NCBI GenBank assembly: GCA_946800325.1 | Contig: OX326960.1 | Coordinates: 39,935,842-39,999,841, forward strand | Length of the DNA: 64,000 nucleotides | Source: Luzula sylvatica | Taxonomy: Eukaryota > Streptophyta > Magnoliopsida > Poales > Juncaceae | Direction: 5' to 3' | In this document: positions 11,675-23,227 of the stretch, piece after piece | How the letters are laid out: the number at the start of each line of letters is the position of its first letter | Position numbering within the stretch: the first letter of the stretch is position 1 | Made by a program: the position numbers and the translations under genes | Notes under the pieces: model-generated | Database searches by the model: none | Told to the model about the DNA's origin: nothing | Seen by the model: the letters and a program-made list of their open reading frames with translations, nothing else

Positions 11675-12682
11675 TGTTGGGTAATATCCCCGACCCCGGG
11701 CCCGCGCAGCGGAATGAAGGCCCGGTCCGGTTCCCCGATTCCCGAGATCACGCCACGACTTCGATGGTACGATGCATTTAGAAGGATAGATCTATACCAG
11801 TGCCAAATTGATGGCACACGAAGGGTTGATCGCCGTCTTCTATTTCATGTCACGTTGGTGACAATCCGCGCGTCCCACACCACGCGTCCTTCACCAATCG
11901 TTTGCTACGCCGGTTCACTCGACTTCGTCTTCGTGCGTCCAAGCGTTTCTACCGTCTTTCTCACTTGAGTCGATCACAATCGAAGAACCACAAACGTCGT
12001 TCCTCTACTTGTATCCACGTTGATTCGTAAGACATCGGTCGCGGATGCACCTGCCTAGACGATGCACCGGCGAACTTGCTCGATCTAATCGATTCTCTAT
12101 CACTCTCTCTCTTCGCACCTTTTCACTCACGAAAGATCAAATCTGAATTTGCTCTTTTTGTGTCTTTTTTTGAATGATTACTTAGAATTGCTTTTTAAGA
12201 TGAGAGAGAAAATCCTATTTATATCTAATAGGATCAGGATTAGCCAAAAGGCATGTATATCCAATATACACCCTTTCACACAGAAAACTGCATGAACCTG
12301 TTCAGTATTCTGTCCAGACGAAATTGATAAATTTCTCTGACAGAACATCAACCAACATGAAAGTTGTCGATAATCTTATTATCTACACAACCCAATTTGG
12401 CCCAACCCAATTGGAGTTCGTATGCAAAAGTTATGACTGTTTTACTAACTGTATGTCATACTGTTGCACCCTTTCGGTATTTCACATAAACGACACTTAT
12501 ACTTCGTTCATATGAAATATATTTCTTCATGAAGGTTGTAGATAATCTTATTATCTATCTAATCCAATTTGAACCATTCAAATCGGATTTTCCCACTGAA
12601 AGTTATGGCCACGAATGTACACCTACATTCGTTTATCCTTGTGTACACTTTTACGGTCGATCCTGAAACTGTATTTCCTTCA
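11675..12682 (-). mobile_element. Solo LTR of the initiator-Met family, 1008 bp
   Basis: Aligns along its whole length with the LTR at 3673-4694. TG...CA ends and an exact 5-bp duplication CGTGG (11670-11674 and 12683-12687). TATA box TATAAATA on the minus strand at 12216-12223. No internal region remains, so it arose by LTR-LTR recombination after insertion. The unoccupied version of the site can be read at about 14895-14905. Confidence 0.95.
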
Positions 12683-13480
12683 CGTGGCTCATTCTCATAT
12701 CTTTATTTTTGTTAACTTTATAAATAAGATATATTTTTTGTTAATCAAATAGTGATCGCTTAATTAACATTTAGTGGATCAAATTATTTTTAATGAATCA
12801 AATAATGACTACTTAATCAATAGGCTAGCGATATCGACAGGAAATAATTTTACTTTGTTACAGGAAAATTAATGTAAAATGACTAATTTACCCTTATAAA
12901 TGATTACATGTAATTTGAAAAAAAAATCTAAATATATATGTTTGGAGAAAATTTAGAAAGTTCGGATCTTAATAATTATAATAATTATGAACAAAATCAA
13001 TAAAAATCAAAGTTCAAAAAATGCCAATTTGGGTCGTCTTACCAATTCGTAACTAAAACTGAAAATTATTTCTTTCTTCTCGGCTCCTTAGTCTCCTCCT
13101 CAAATTTCAAATTTCAAATTATATTTTTTGCTAGCCAGGTTACTATTCCAAATAATTCTCTCTGTTCTATTTTTGTAAATAGTAGTTATGACTTTGATTT
13201 TTTTTTCATGTAACTGCAATATATTTTATGAGTCATTAAATAATTTATTTTATTATATTTTACATATTATATTTTCGAAATTATTGTTTTCATTTTTTTT
13301 GTTCTTATTCTGTTTTTCCAATAACTATTTAAATGATTTAATAATTTAATTTATGAATCATAGTAGTTATGTTTATTTTCATTTTATCATTAACAACTAA
13401 CAGACAATATTATCATGTTATTTTTTTATTTAATTACAATTAAAACTCGAATCTAGAAATAATACATACAAGATTCACAT

Positions 13481-13526
<46 letters not shown>

Positions 13527-13529
<3 letters not shown>

Positions 13530-14719
13530 TGCTGTAGTGCGCTATAGTGGATTTTCGAAGGTAAACGCTGCATTGCTTCAAATTATAGCTGTGCAGCGTT
13601 TTGTTCCGCTACAACGCTATAGCGGACTGCTATAGCGTGAAGCGCACAAATGTTACGGTTTTAGCGGCGCTATATTTTTTTAATATATTATAATATTTTA
13701 TGATTAGACTAATTTGTTATAAATATATTATAATATTTTATTTACTGTGATTTAATAGCTAAATGGTGGGCTCTTCATGGAACTAGTGCACCACATTTGA
13801 AAGAGCTAGCCAAGAGAGTGTTGAGTTTAACATGTAGCTCATCTGCTTGTGAAAGAAACTGGAGCTCCTTTGAACAGGTAAAATTATTTACTGCATTTAT
13901 AAAAAAAAATATCATATTTTGTACATTATTTGATTTTCTTATGTAAATGTCATTTAGTTCCATACCAAAAAACGGGCCAGATTACTTCATGGAAGATTAA
14001 ATGATCTAGTATTTGTGAAATTTAACTCGATGCTTCAACAAAAATGAATGAATAAAAGTAGAGACCCCATAGAGGCACAACAAACTGATGTATTAGAGGA
14101 CGAAAGAAATGAATGGGTGAGAAACATCGATCCTCAAGTTGAACTGTCTCTCTCTGACGAAGAACTGCAAGCAAGAGGTGGTGAGAATGAAGCGAACAAA
14201 AGGGCCAGAATTGATATCCCTTGTAGCTCGAATCCTAATAGGAAAAAGAAATTAATTTTGGATTTAAGTGATGTCAACGAGTCTTCCTCTTCATCATACA
14301 AAGAGCATGAACATGTAATGGATGAAGGTTGTTCTTCATTTGACTAGTAAAATATGTTCGGTTTTTTTTGTAATGAGTATAGTGACTCATTTATGAATTA
14401 TTTATATTTGAATGATTTTAGAGATGTTGACTAATTATGTTATTTTGAAGTTTAGATAATTAGATGAAATTTGGAAGTACTATGTGAATCCAGAGAAGCT
14501 TATATTTTTCTACATTTAGTATTATCTTATTTTAAATCATATTAGGATGCTAAATTATGTATATAATATATAATATATACGCATCTTGTAGTATTATAAA
14601 AAAAACTTTCGATCAAAATCAGCTGCGATGATGAAGCGGCGTTATATCGCCCGCTTTACGCTAAACGCTAAATGAAACACCAAAACGCTACGAGCCGCTA
14701 CACACTATTTAAAACATTG
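13527..14719 (+). mobile_element. hAT element with GCGCTATAGCG ends, nested in the Mutator element
   Basis: Left end CAGTGCTGTAGTGCGCTATAG (a shortened form of the family end), right end CTATTTAAAACATTG, both shared with the element at 22346-23219. It sits in an (AT)n tract, ATATATAT on both sides, consistent with an 8-bp duplication but not decisive. Both termini hold many GCGCTATAGCG-like palindromes. It keeps the 3' part of a hAT transposase. Confidence 0.85.
13757..14347 (+). pseudogene. hAT transposase carboxyl end, broken
   Basis: Exon-like piece 13757-13878 encodes the dimerisation motif (WWALHGTSAPHLKELA, then SSSACERNWSSFEQ), followed by a GT-AG type gap to about 13960 and a second piece starting FHTKKRARLLHGRLNDLVF. 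A TGA at about 14045 interrupts it, after which a 99-residue frame (14048-14347) gives the usual acidic, serine-rich tail. The upstream domains are absent. Known pattern of plant hAT/DUF659-type proteins. Confidence 0.82.
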
Positions 14720-14989
14720 ATATATATATATATATATATATATATATCGCCATTTGATACATAATAATCTGCTTTCCAAATAACATATAATCAATAAATA
14801 AGGGTAAATTAGTCATTTCAAATTAATTTTCCTGTAACAAATAATACAATTTCCTGTCGATATCACTAGCCTAATCAATATTAGTGGATCAAATTATTTA
14901 TGGTAGGCTCATTCTCATGCCTTTATTTTTGTTAACTTTATAAATAAGATAATTAGTTGTATTTCGATTATTAATAATAAGAACCACAC

Positions 14990-16273
14990 ACATCCTGATT
15001 CATGACAATGTCATTTAATAAATATATAAAAACTTTAACAACTTATTTTAAATTCAAATTTGTGCAATTTCCTTGTGCCACGAATCACATTCATTTCAGT
15101 CATGGATTATAATATGTGATAAAATGTATACCATTGATTAATCATTGATTTTTTCTAATCATGATTTTTTTATAACCATTTAAGTGTCCATTATTTTAAT
15201 TATATTTTAGCATGATTTGAAAGTCACATAATCCTACATTAATGATGTCGATTATTATTATTGGATAGATTCATGTTATACTAAATATATTTAATTATTT
15301 ATCATTTCATATAAGATTACATGATCAAATGTGAATATGAAAATTAATAACTTAAATATGTAATATTATCAAACATACAACATATATTAGTATTAACTTT
15401 CGAAATTTAATTTAAAAATCGACCAAATACATTTGTTTTAGTTTTATTTTTATTTTGACATCCATATTAACATAATTCATACGAACCGTTTTGGTAATTT
15501 GAAATTGTAAAAATATTATATAAGATACAATGTAAAAAAATGCATGTTAACATAATACAATTTTAAGTATTTCATTTAGATAAAAGAACTTTAAGTATTA
15601 TTATTTATTTTAAAAAATTATAAATATAAGAAACTCATACAGTACTAAGATGATTATATTTGTGTTTTTAATCAAACAAATTTGTTATTAAATTTGTTAA
15701 AAATAATATAAATTAAAAAGATTGATTACCCATCTAAATAACTTTTAAAAATTATAAACATCTATCAAATATTATTGTTATTTTTTAAAATATAATCTTA
15801 AATAAATCATCTCATATAAAACAAATTTATGTTTATGTTTATGTTAAATAAATTGTTTGTATTACTAAATTACATTCATTATTAAGTTTGATTTTCATTG
15901 CATTTTGAATCAATAAAAATTATTAGTACTACGTAATTAATGATGTTTTACTACATATATTGTACGATTCATAATTTGTATATTTGATATTGTATGAAAT
16001 ATTGTAGACAAAATGATATAATATTTGTTGTTATGTTTTTTCGTAAAATTGTGTTATACTTCATATATTATTTTACAATGAAATTAATATAAATGTCATT
16101 ATTTGACTAAAAAATGAGATCTTTTGTTACTGTAAAATATATACATAATCTTAGATAAATAATCTTTGATAATTTTATTATGAGATGATATTATCATTAT
16201 CATCATATATATGAATATGTATTTTATATTACATTGAAAAACATAATTAACTACGCGACGAGTATTCTCCTAG
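14990..16273 (+). mobile_element. Helitron-like element, 3' end clear
   Basis: The 3' end reads CGCGACGAGTATTCTCCTAG before T, the CTRR-type terminus of Helitrons. The same end, in opposite orientation, closes a related AT-rich sequence at 46979, and bodies of the two copies align over several hundred bases (for example 16000-16130 with 47150-47290 reversed). The 5' end is only a guess. No Rep/helicase frame; non-autonomous. Confidence 0.55.
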
Positions 16274-16814
16274 TTATAGTTATGAAGCGGAGCACCACAA
16301 CCTTTAGCTTTCCTCAATATTTTCCTAATTAAAAAAATAATTATCAAGATAAAAACAAATACAAAAAATGGAAATTTCATACCCGAGAAGAATCTGAAAG
16401 TATCGAATAAGACCCAACACACAATTGTCCAGTCTGCGAATAATACACATATAATTCACGGATAACTAACTACAATAACCTTACAAAATTAGAATTCCTC
16501 TTTATAATTTGTTTCAAGATTTGAAAAAATTAGGACAAGAGATGGCATTTCTTAATTCATGATATTTCATATTTTTAAAGGGGTATTCGTGATATTTTAT
16601 ATCTAATTTAATATTTACCGATCTCTCCAGATACTTCAAATATATACATATACATACATATACATAGATCTAATTTTAAACATATTACCAAACATTGACA
16701 CGTGTCCCTATCTGCTTTTCTATTTCAACCCAATGTGTACCCAAAAATATCGTCAAAGATTGATACCTCTTTGTTTTTTCTATTTCAACCCAATTTGTAC
16801 CCATATATGAAAGG

Positions 16815-17170
16815 AAAAATATACTTGGCTCCCAAACTCATCCCAATATTCTTGATGAGGTGACAAAGTTAATTAATTAACATTTCTAATTAACTCAATT
16901 AAATGTTAATTGACAAGTTTAATTAACACGTCAATAATTTTAAATGTTAATTGACACATTTAATTAACACGCCAATAATTTATAATATGTTAATATTAGT
17001 AAATGTTAATTGGCTTGTCAATTCAATTAAGCGGTCAATTCAATCGTTAATCGAATCAATTAATGATACTAATCAATCCACTTAATCTTATGTTACCACG
17101 TCATCAAGGATGATAATTTTTGTGTTATTGGGGCTCCATAAATAACACATGTATGAAATTATGGCTCAAT
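16815..17170. mobile_element. MITE with CATCAAG/CTTGATG ends
   Basis: Left part reads ATATACTTGGCTCCCAAAC...CTTGATGAGGTGAC and right part GTCATCAAGGATG...GGGGCTCC, an inverted pair. A better preserved relative is at 44083-44350. Exact ends and target duplication were not resolved. Confidence 0.5.
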
Positions 17171-17589
17171 TGGTAATTTCTTTGGGACAGAAGTAATAAT
17201 ATTCATATTTTGTCTGCTAATATATCACATTTACAATTGTGTTATTTTTAAAAAAAAATTGATATTTTGTATGTTAATGGATGACATTTCAAATATATAT
17301 TTCGGTTCTGTATATTATTCACGATTTTCTTTTATTTGTTTTGAAACTTTTATTTTGTTTGAAATATAACATGTTATTTTTAATTTATTTTGTATAGATT
17401 TGTAAGGATGGACTAATTACATAAATCATTATTAATTATAATACATATATCTATGATAGTCCAATTCCATAAACCTTAATTAATTATAATACATTTATTG
17501 ACATCAATATATTTACAAACATATCGGGATTATATTAATTGAGTTTGCTCAAATGCTAGTTAAACAAAATATATAAAAAAATATGTAAA

Positions 17590-17634
17590 AATAACAGATA
17601 TCAAGTCCCGCGCAATTGCACGGGGTATTGCTAG
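17590..17634 (+). mobile_element. Helitron 3' terminus with hairpin
   Basis: CCCGCGCAATTGCACGGGG forms a strong hairpin (17608-17625) followed by TATTGCTAG before T. A GC hairpin 6-10 bases before CTAG is the textbook Helitron 3' end. The 5' end was not found between 16274 and here, so only the terminus is called. Confidence 0.7.
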
Positions 17635-17788
17635 TTCAATACAAAGATTACAAAGTTAAGGAATAAATCAAACAAATTCAGTAATTAAATTCACAAAGTA
17701 GTAAAAAAAAAAACAGAAATAAATCCCAAATAGGAGCAAATATTATTCTACAAATTTCACAAACATATTAAGAGTAAAATAAAAAATA

Positions 17789-19460
17789 TCAAAAACAAGA
17801 AATATTCTCTTTTTTAGTGACAAAGTTACACGTGGAGTACATCGACGCAGCGGCGGCTTTCACCACTTGCTCGTGCTCCATCGCCTCCATTTTCTTCCCT
17901 TTGCTAAATTACAACAAAAATACCACAAAAATTAACTGAAATGATATTCGAGGTTTTACAGGGGTATATTTGAAATTCTTCCAAAAAAAAAACCTGATTT
18001 CAGTATTAGGTGGACCGAGAAGCAAGCTTTCGATGCCAACGACAAACTTAATTCCTTTCTCGCATTTCGACTGCATTTCTTCCACTTGTCTCAACCAATT
18101 CTCCTAGGAAACCCCCAATTATTCAAAATTTATTAAATTAACTACCATTGATTCATTTATTAATTAACGAAGGGAAATAAAATAATACTTACGAGATATC
18201 TTCCTTCGTCGTTAAGCGCTTTATCCATTTGAGTGAACATGAATCTCCATTTCTCAACATGTGGGCCCCACTCGTCAGGAGATTCACAGGTAAAATCGGT
18301 GGATATCATGTATGGCAATTCTGTGTTAATTGCGTTTCTAACCCTCTTCTTGCTCCTCCTCAATGCTAAACAAAAATAATAAATAAATGCATACATATTC
18401 ACTCTTTTTTTTAATATAAATGTGAATATTTTTTTTTCAAAATAATGGGTACCAGAAAGACGTCCTTTGATGTCCTGTTGAAGCAATTCCATCCATTGCG
18501 ATGCAGCCGAAGCAGCTAAAAAACCACAAAAAGTGCACAATTACCAAAGTGCCCCTCAATTATTCCAATAATATTAATCCAAATAGTACCTTTAAGGGAT
18601 AGAGACGTAACAGCCTCCTGATTGGATCCAAAATCTTCACTTAAACTCAAACCGGTTATTCCACTATGCTCCTTTCCCGTACCGGTACCGTCGGTACCGA
18701 CATTCAAACTCAAATTCAAATCGGTACACTCTTCAAAACTCTCGTTATTACCTGAGCTAGAATCTTTAACTATGGCCTCTATTATGGAATAAACCTGTTT
18801 ACTATTCCTCACATGGTTTATTATTCCAGGGTTCAGACCCGTTAACAATCCGCTTGGACCCGTTACTTTAGAAAATCTGCTGAGTTGTAAAGCCTGTTCT
18901 TTTTGCATATAAGCCTTTTTTTGCTTCTCAATTTCTTCTGATTTCTTTAACGCTTTTCTAACCCTAGGTTTTGGGGCAGCGATTTCTTGGTGGGATTTAG
19001 AAAGGAACCCATTTTGTTTCATTTCTTTCCAGAGTTTTAACGGATCGTTTTCTTCTGTTTTGTCTTCTAGTGGACCTGTTGTGCTGCTGCATTCTGATTG
19101 GTCGGAGTTGGGGTTAGGGTTTAGGGTTTTGTAAGGGTGGAATGGGTTGTGCTCGTCTGTGTTTGCGTTTAGGTCCGGTATTTTTGTGGTATTGTTTTGT
19201 GCTTGACCTAGGGTTAAGAGGCATGGGTCAGTATTAACTTCTTTAGTACAAGGTTGGAGAATTTGAGTTGAATGTTTTTTATTGGTGGATTCGTAATTGG
19301 GTTTGATAGCAGTACCTTGTAATATGAAAGTAAATGAGAAATTGGTAGTGTGAGAAGTGGAAATGAATAAATGAAGCGATAATATTGTCGATAAGGAACC
19401 AATGTCACATGGGCTAGCATTAAGTATGCACGGGCAATTAGTTAAGGAAATGGTCTTCAA
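17789..19460 (-). CDS. Conserved plant protein of unknown function
   Basis: Five exons join in phase on the minus strand: about 19315 (or further up) to 18590, 18515-18453, 18365-18193, 18103-17994 and 17903-17789, stop TGA at 17789-17791. All junctions are GT-AG. The amino part is low-complexity and polar (NPNPNSD region), then comes a basic helix (KPRVRKALKKSEEIEKQKK) and a conserved-looking block GPSGLLTGLNPGIINHVRN; the carboxyl half is helical (WMELLQQDIKGRL, EKWRFMFTQMDKAL, ENWLRQVEEMQSK). The start is unresolved: the frame is open from a stop near 19488 with no ATG until 19022, so an upstream spliced exon is likely (an ATG lies at about 19953 in CT-rich leader). I do not recognise a named family. 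A broken duplicate is at 735-1830. Confidence 0.75.
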
Positions 19461-20021
19461 AACAAATACCCATTTTATAAAATTTCATACAGACAATATG
19501 ACAAACAGGTTGTGTGCAGGCTTGAAAAAACTACATAAATCAGGTTTTGACCCCACTTCAAATAAAATTTTCATCCGCAGAAAATAAATAAAAATAACTG
19601 GCCATTTCAAAACCTGATGAATTGCTAAGCTCAGAGATGTAATGAGCAAACCACAGTAGGACGAATCTACTCAAATTAAGTGACCGAGAATCTCTCCTCA
19701 GAAAAAAGAACGAATCTAACAGAACGAACTTAAAATCTAACCTTCTCTGCGGGTTATGGACTCCAGATCTCGCGTTTTTTGCCTCTTCATGCTGCCAGGC
19801 AGATCCTCCAATCCAAGCTCGAGGCCGCCTTTCTTCAAATTGTAAAAGCAAAAAAAATTACACCAGAACAAAAAACGACAAAATTAAAAAAGAAGAAACA
19901 GAAAACAAATCCTCCTAATCGGACCTTAGAAGAAGCTCTACCCGGTCCGTCCATCACAGCACGACAAGCATCAATTGAGCATCGTCACAACCACAAATCT
20001 TTCGTCCAGCACAGGCAAAGT

Positions 20022-20090
<69 letters not shown>

Positions 20091-20727
20091 CGAAAGAGAG
20101 AAGGAGAAATCTTGCTCTTTCCACTACTCTAGGGTTTCGAAGCTCAATTTAGCGGGGACGAGAAAGAAGAAGTTTTGAAATGAAAAAAGAGGCACGAGGT
20201 TTATTACTCTAGATCCCCCAACATATTTACCAACACTTGGTGTACAATTTAATATAAACGCTATAATCATATGTATTAGTTTACCACAATTGGTGTATGT
20301 ATTTAATATGAACCGAGTGTATGTAACTATTTTATTGTTGTAGTGCGATCTAAATAATTTGAATTTTTATGAACGCGCGATCTATGGGCAGTATGCACAG
20401 ACGCTCCCTCCCTCCGGCGGATTGAGATCCGGGGAATTAAAATCCAGCGGTTGATCAAATCCAAGAATTCAAATCCGTGTTTGTTATTCAATGTATTTGT
20501 TTGTTAAAAATCTTATCTTATTACAAGTATAAATTTAGAAAAGAATACATCACACAAATCCTAAAAACAAAAATAATCTAAATTCGCTCCTTCTTAACGA
20601 ACATTTTTATTTTGTGCTTCTGAATTCCTACTGCTCAGCTCAACTTCAACCTGGAAAACAAATTGAACGAAAACAAGAATCGAATAAATTTAAAAAATAT
20701 ATATATAATTACAAATTTGAAATGTAA
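19461..20727. other. Probable promoter and leader of the minus-strand gene; no other gene
   Basis: 19560-20180 reads on the minus strand like a plant 5' leader: a CTAGGGTTTCGAAGC-like phrase at 20130-20145, a CT microsatellite, then ATG candidates near 19953-19970. The rest (20190-20727) is AT-rich with no supported frame and includes the 3' flank of the lipid-transfer gene. Confidence 0.45.
20024..20088. repeat. (GA)n microsatellite
   Basis: About 32 GA units. On the minus strand it is (CT)n in the presumed leader of the unknown-function gene, a common plant 5' untranslated feature. Frames rich in RERERE across it are artefacts. Confidence 0.95.
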
Positions 20728-21081
20728 TTACTTGGAGCAATCGATATTCGTGGATACATTGAAAGGGAGGGTTACTCTGCATTTTTTGGTAACGATATCC
20801 ACGTTATGAGCAGTAAGTACCGAGTAAGTGGCGGCTTCTTCCTTGAGGCAAGTGCACGTCATTTGCAAATCGTAATTGCTCGATTTAACCGCACGGTAAA
20901 TCCGTTTCACGCCGTAACAACACGAATGTGTTACTTTTCCGTCCTCCATGAAAGACAAGCACGGGACGAGGAACGAGACCACGTCGTCGCATGTAATCGA
21001 TTTCGCATGGCGAATAGATAGAGAGAGGCAAATTAGGGTTAGGGTTATTCTGAAAAGATAGGAAGAATTATAGAGACCCAT
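20728..21081 (-). CDS. Non-specific lipid-transfer protein-like (8-Cys motif)
   Basis: A 117-residue single-exon frame with an ATG start. Residues 1-27 form a secretion signal (hydrophobic LFRITLTLICLSL). The mature part has the eight-cysteine pattern at residues 31, 41, 54-55, 76, 78, 101 and 115 (C-C-CC-CXC-C-C), which in this family makes four disulphides around a lipid-binding cavity. Predicted to be secreted to the cell wall and to bind or move lipids. The mature protein, about 90 residues, is the size of type 1 nsLTPs, though the sequence is divergent and has few of the usual glycines. No intron is needed. Promoter elements were not resolved. Confidence 0.88.
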   Translation of the reverse strand: MGLYNSSYLFRITLTLICLSLSIRHAKSITCDDVVSFLVPCLSFMEDGKVTHSCCYGVKRIYRAVKSSNYDLQMTCTCLKEEAATYSVLTAHNVDIVTKKCRVTLPFNVSTNIDCSK

Positions 21082-22345
21082 GGTGAATTTGATTAATTGG
21101 TTTGTTGTGTTAGTATAGTCGTATTTTGTGGTGATTTATTTGATGAGGGTTTGTTGGAAGGTTGGACATGTAATTATGGTGGACTCGAGGATAGTTGGGT
21201 AGATTAAAAACACACAAATCGCAATTCATATTAGTATTAGGATAATACTCGCCCTATGTTATGTTATCTTAATTATATTTTTTATTTTAATATAGAACTG
21301 TTTCATATGATAATAATGAAAATATTATCTATTATCAAAAAAAAAAATGAGGAATATTATAATATATAATTTTCATGATTATATTAGATTCTTCTAGTAT
21401 ACAAATAATGTGTCATATCACATGTGTGCATATTACATGTTATTGATTATATATAATACTAACAAAAACAATACAATTTAAGATATATATGATATCACAT
21501 TGCAATATTTCATAAAGAAAATATATTAAAAAATAAATATCAAAAAGTTTACTAAGCAAAAACATATTTATAAATTATTTAATATCATATAGTATTTTTT
21601 AAATTATACGGCTTCAAAAAATAAAAATAGTATTTGATATATATTGTATAAGTTTACAAAGTGATTTGTGTCTGGGAGGTAAATTATTTCATTTCTTTAA
21701 TTATTTTTCTTTTGGAAACTTCAGCATCAATGTTTCGTTGAGATAAAAGTATAAAACACTACCTTGACCTACTTAGTATTATATAAATATTATTGAAAAA
21801 TATAATTTACAAAATTATAATAATAAAACTTAAAAGTCCATTATTGATGATGAATATTTTCACGACGAATTCACATCAAATAAAAAAAAATGATATACAC
21901 AAATTATGCATCTTGAATGTATATTGGTAGAAAAAAATATTTTAATAGTTAGATTTAATGCTTATTTACTATTAATAATAATGTATTTCTTCTGAAATAT
22001 TTCCAAGGTGCATAAGTTTTTTAATATCCATTCATTATTTATTGTATCTGCCAAGATATTTTTTAGTTTGCTAAAATAATAGTTCTCTTCTAAAGTATTT
22101 TCATTCTGATCTGTTCATTTATTGTTTACTTGCTAAGATAATAAAATTATTTTTATCAAAAAAAAAAAGATAATAAAATTAAATATGAAATATTGAAAAA
22201 ATATGTTGGGTCTAATTCTATTAACACCCTAGTATGACAAATTAGTCGTAAAATGGATGAAAAAGAAAACAAAACTCTGTTCAAAATTTCCATAAAAAGT
22301 TCGTGTTTTCGTCTTAAATTTTTCCTTTATTTTTTGGATTTTTAT
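21082..22345. other. AT-rich spacer, no gene seen
   Basis: Very AT-rich, no frame with family resemblance. A phrase AGGATAATACTCGCCCTATG at about 21239 resembles the inverted Helitron end at 46980 and may be a decayed terminus. Confidence 0.5.
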
Positions 22346-22785
22346 CAGTGTTTTAAATAGCGGCGCTGTAGCGCCGCTATAGCGCGCTATAGCGGGTTTT
22401 GGGAGGCAAACGCTGCACCGCTTCGGAATATAGCACTGTAGCGTTTTGTTCCGCTGCAACGCTATAGCGGACCGCTATAGCGTTGAAGCGTTCAATTATA
22501 GCGTCCGTAGCGGCGCTATAGCATGATGATGATGATGATTATTATTATTGTTGTTGTTGTTGTTGTTATTAAATAATAATCACTATTATCATTACACAAT
22601 AATAATAATTGTTATTAAATAATAGTAATAATATTAATAATTATTATTATTATAATTATTATTGTTATTATTATTATTGGTACTAAATAATAATAACAAT
22701 AATAATAATTAATATTATTAGTATAAAATAATAATTATTGTTATTTAATAATAATAATAATAATAATAATAATGACAACGATACA

Positions 22786-22852
<67 letters not shown>

Positions 22853-23219
22853 GTAATAATAATAGTAATAATAATAAGCATACTTATGTTAGTAATAATA
22901 AGCATACTTATTATAATTACAATAATTACAGTAATAAAAAGAAAAACAAAAGTAATAATAATAATAATATATTTTTCTTAGAGATGAATTTTAATTTATG
23001 TTAGTTTGCGAGGTTGATATAAATATGCATTCAACATAATTTTATTTATAATATTGGACCGCTAATTTATATTTATATTTGTATTGTAGTATTATAAAAA
23101 TAATAATTTCGATCAAAAATCCGCTGTGATGGTGAAGCGGCGCTATATCGCCCGCTAACGCTAAACGCTAAATTAAACGTCAAAACGCTGCATGCCGCTG
23201 CACGCTATTTAAAACATTG
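22346..23219. mobile_element. Non-autonomous hAT with GCGCTATAGCG ends
   Basis: Ends CAGTGTTTTAAATAG and CTATTTAAAACATTG are exact 13-bp inverted repeats apart from the first bases, and the 8-bp duplication ATTTTTAT is perfect (22338-22345 and 23220-23227). Subterminal DNA (22360-22520, 23120-23210) is full of TAGCGGCGCTATAGCG palindromes. The interior is mostly trinucleotide repeat. No transposase; the relative at 13527-14719 retains part of one. Confidence 0.95.
22745..22975. repeat. (AAT)n microsatellite
   Basis: Long run of AAT/ATA units, purest at 22785-22855, inside the hAT element. Frames giving poly-Asn or poly-Ile are not genes. Confidence 0.95.
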
Positions 23220-23227
23220 ATTTTTAT

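Larger units (their letters stand above)
12823..14871. mobile_element. Mutator-like element with long inverted ends
   Basis: Inverted ends of about 85 bp start GGCTAGCGATATCGACAGG on the left and are mirrored as CCTGTCGATATCACTAGCC on the right. An exact 9-bp duplication TAATCAATA flanks it (12814-12822 and 14872-14880). Long inverted ends plus a 9-bp duplication are the hallmark of Mutator elements. Most of the interior is a second, hAT-type element (13527-14719); what remains is AT-rich with no Mutator transposase, so this is a non-autonomous copy. Confidence 0.92.
11540..14952. repeat. Short tandem duplication, each copy split by a transposon
   Basis: Unit A is 11540-11674 plus 12683-12735; unit B is 12736-12822 plus 14872-14952. 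Both read TTTGTTAATCAAATAGTGATC through AATGACTACTTAAT, ATCAAATTATTTATGG and GGCTCATTCTCAT to TTTATAAATAAGAT. Unit A is interrupted by a solo LTR, unit B by a Mutator-like element. Each unit is therefore the empty-site control for the other's insertion. Confidence 0.88.

Noticed and set aside
19779..20178. Frames with long RERERE runs
   Set aside because: Translation of a (GA)n tract in a presumed leader on the other strand. The same applies at 7998-8222 and 56679-57097.
22738..23004. Poly-Asn and poly-Ile frames
   Set aside because: Translation of an (AAT)n microsatellite inside a hAT element.
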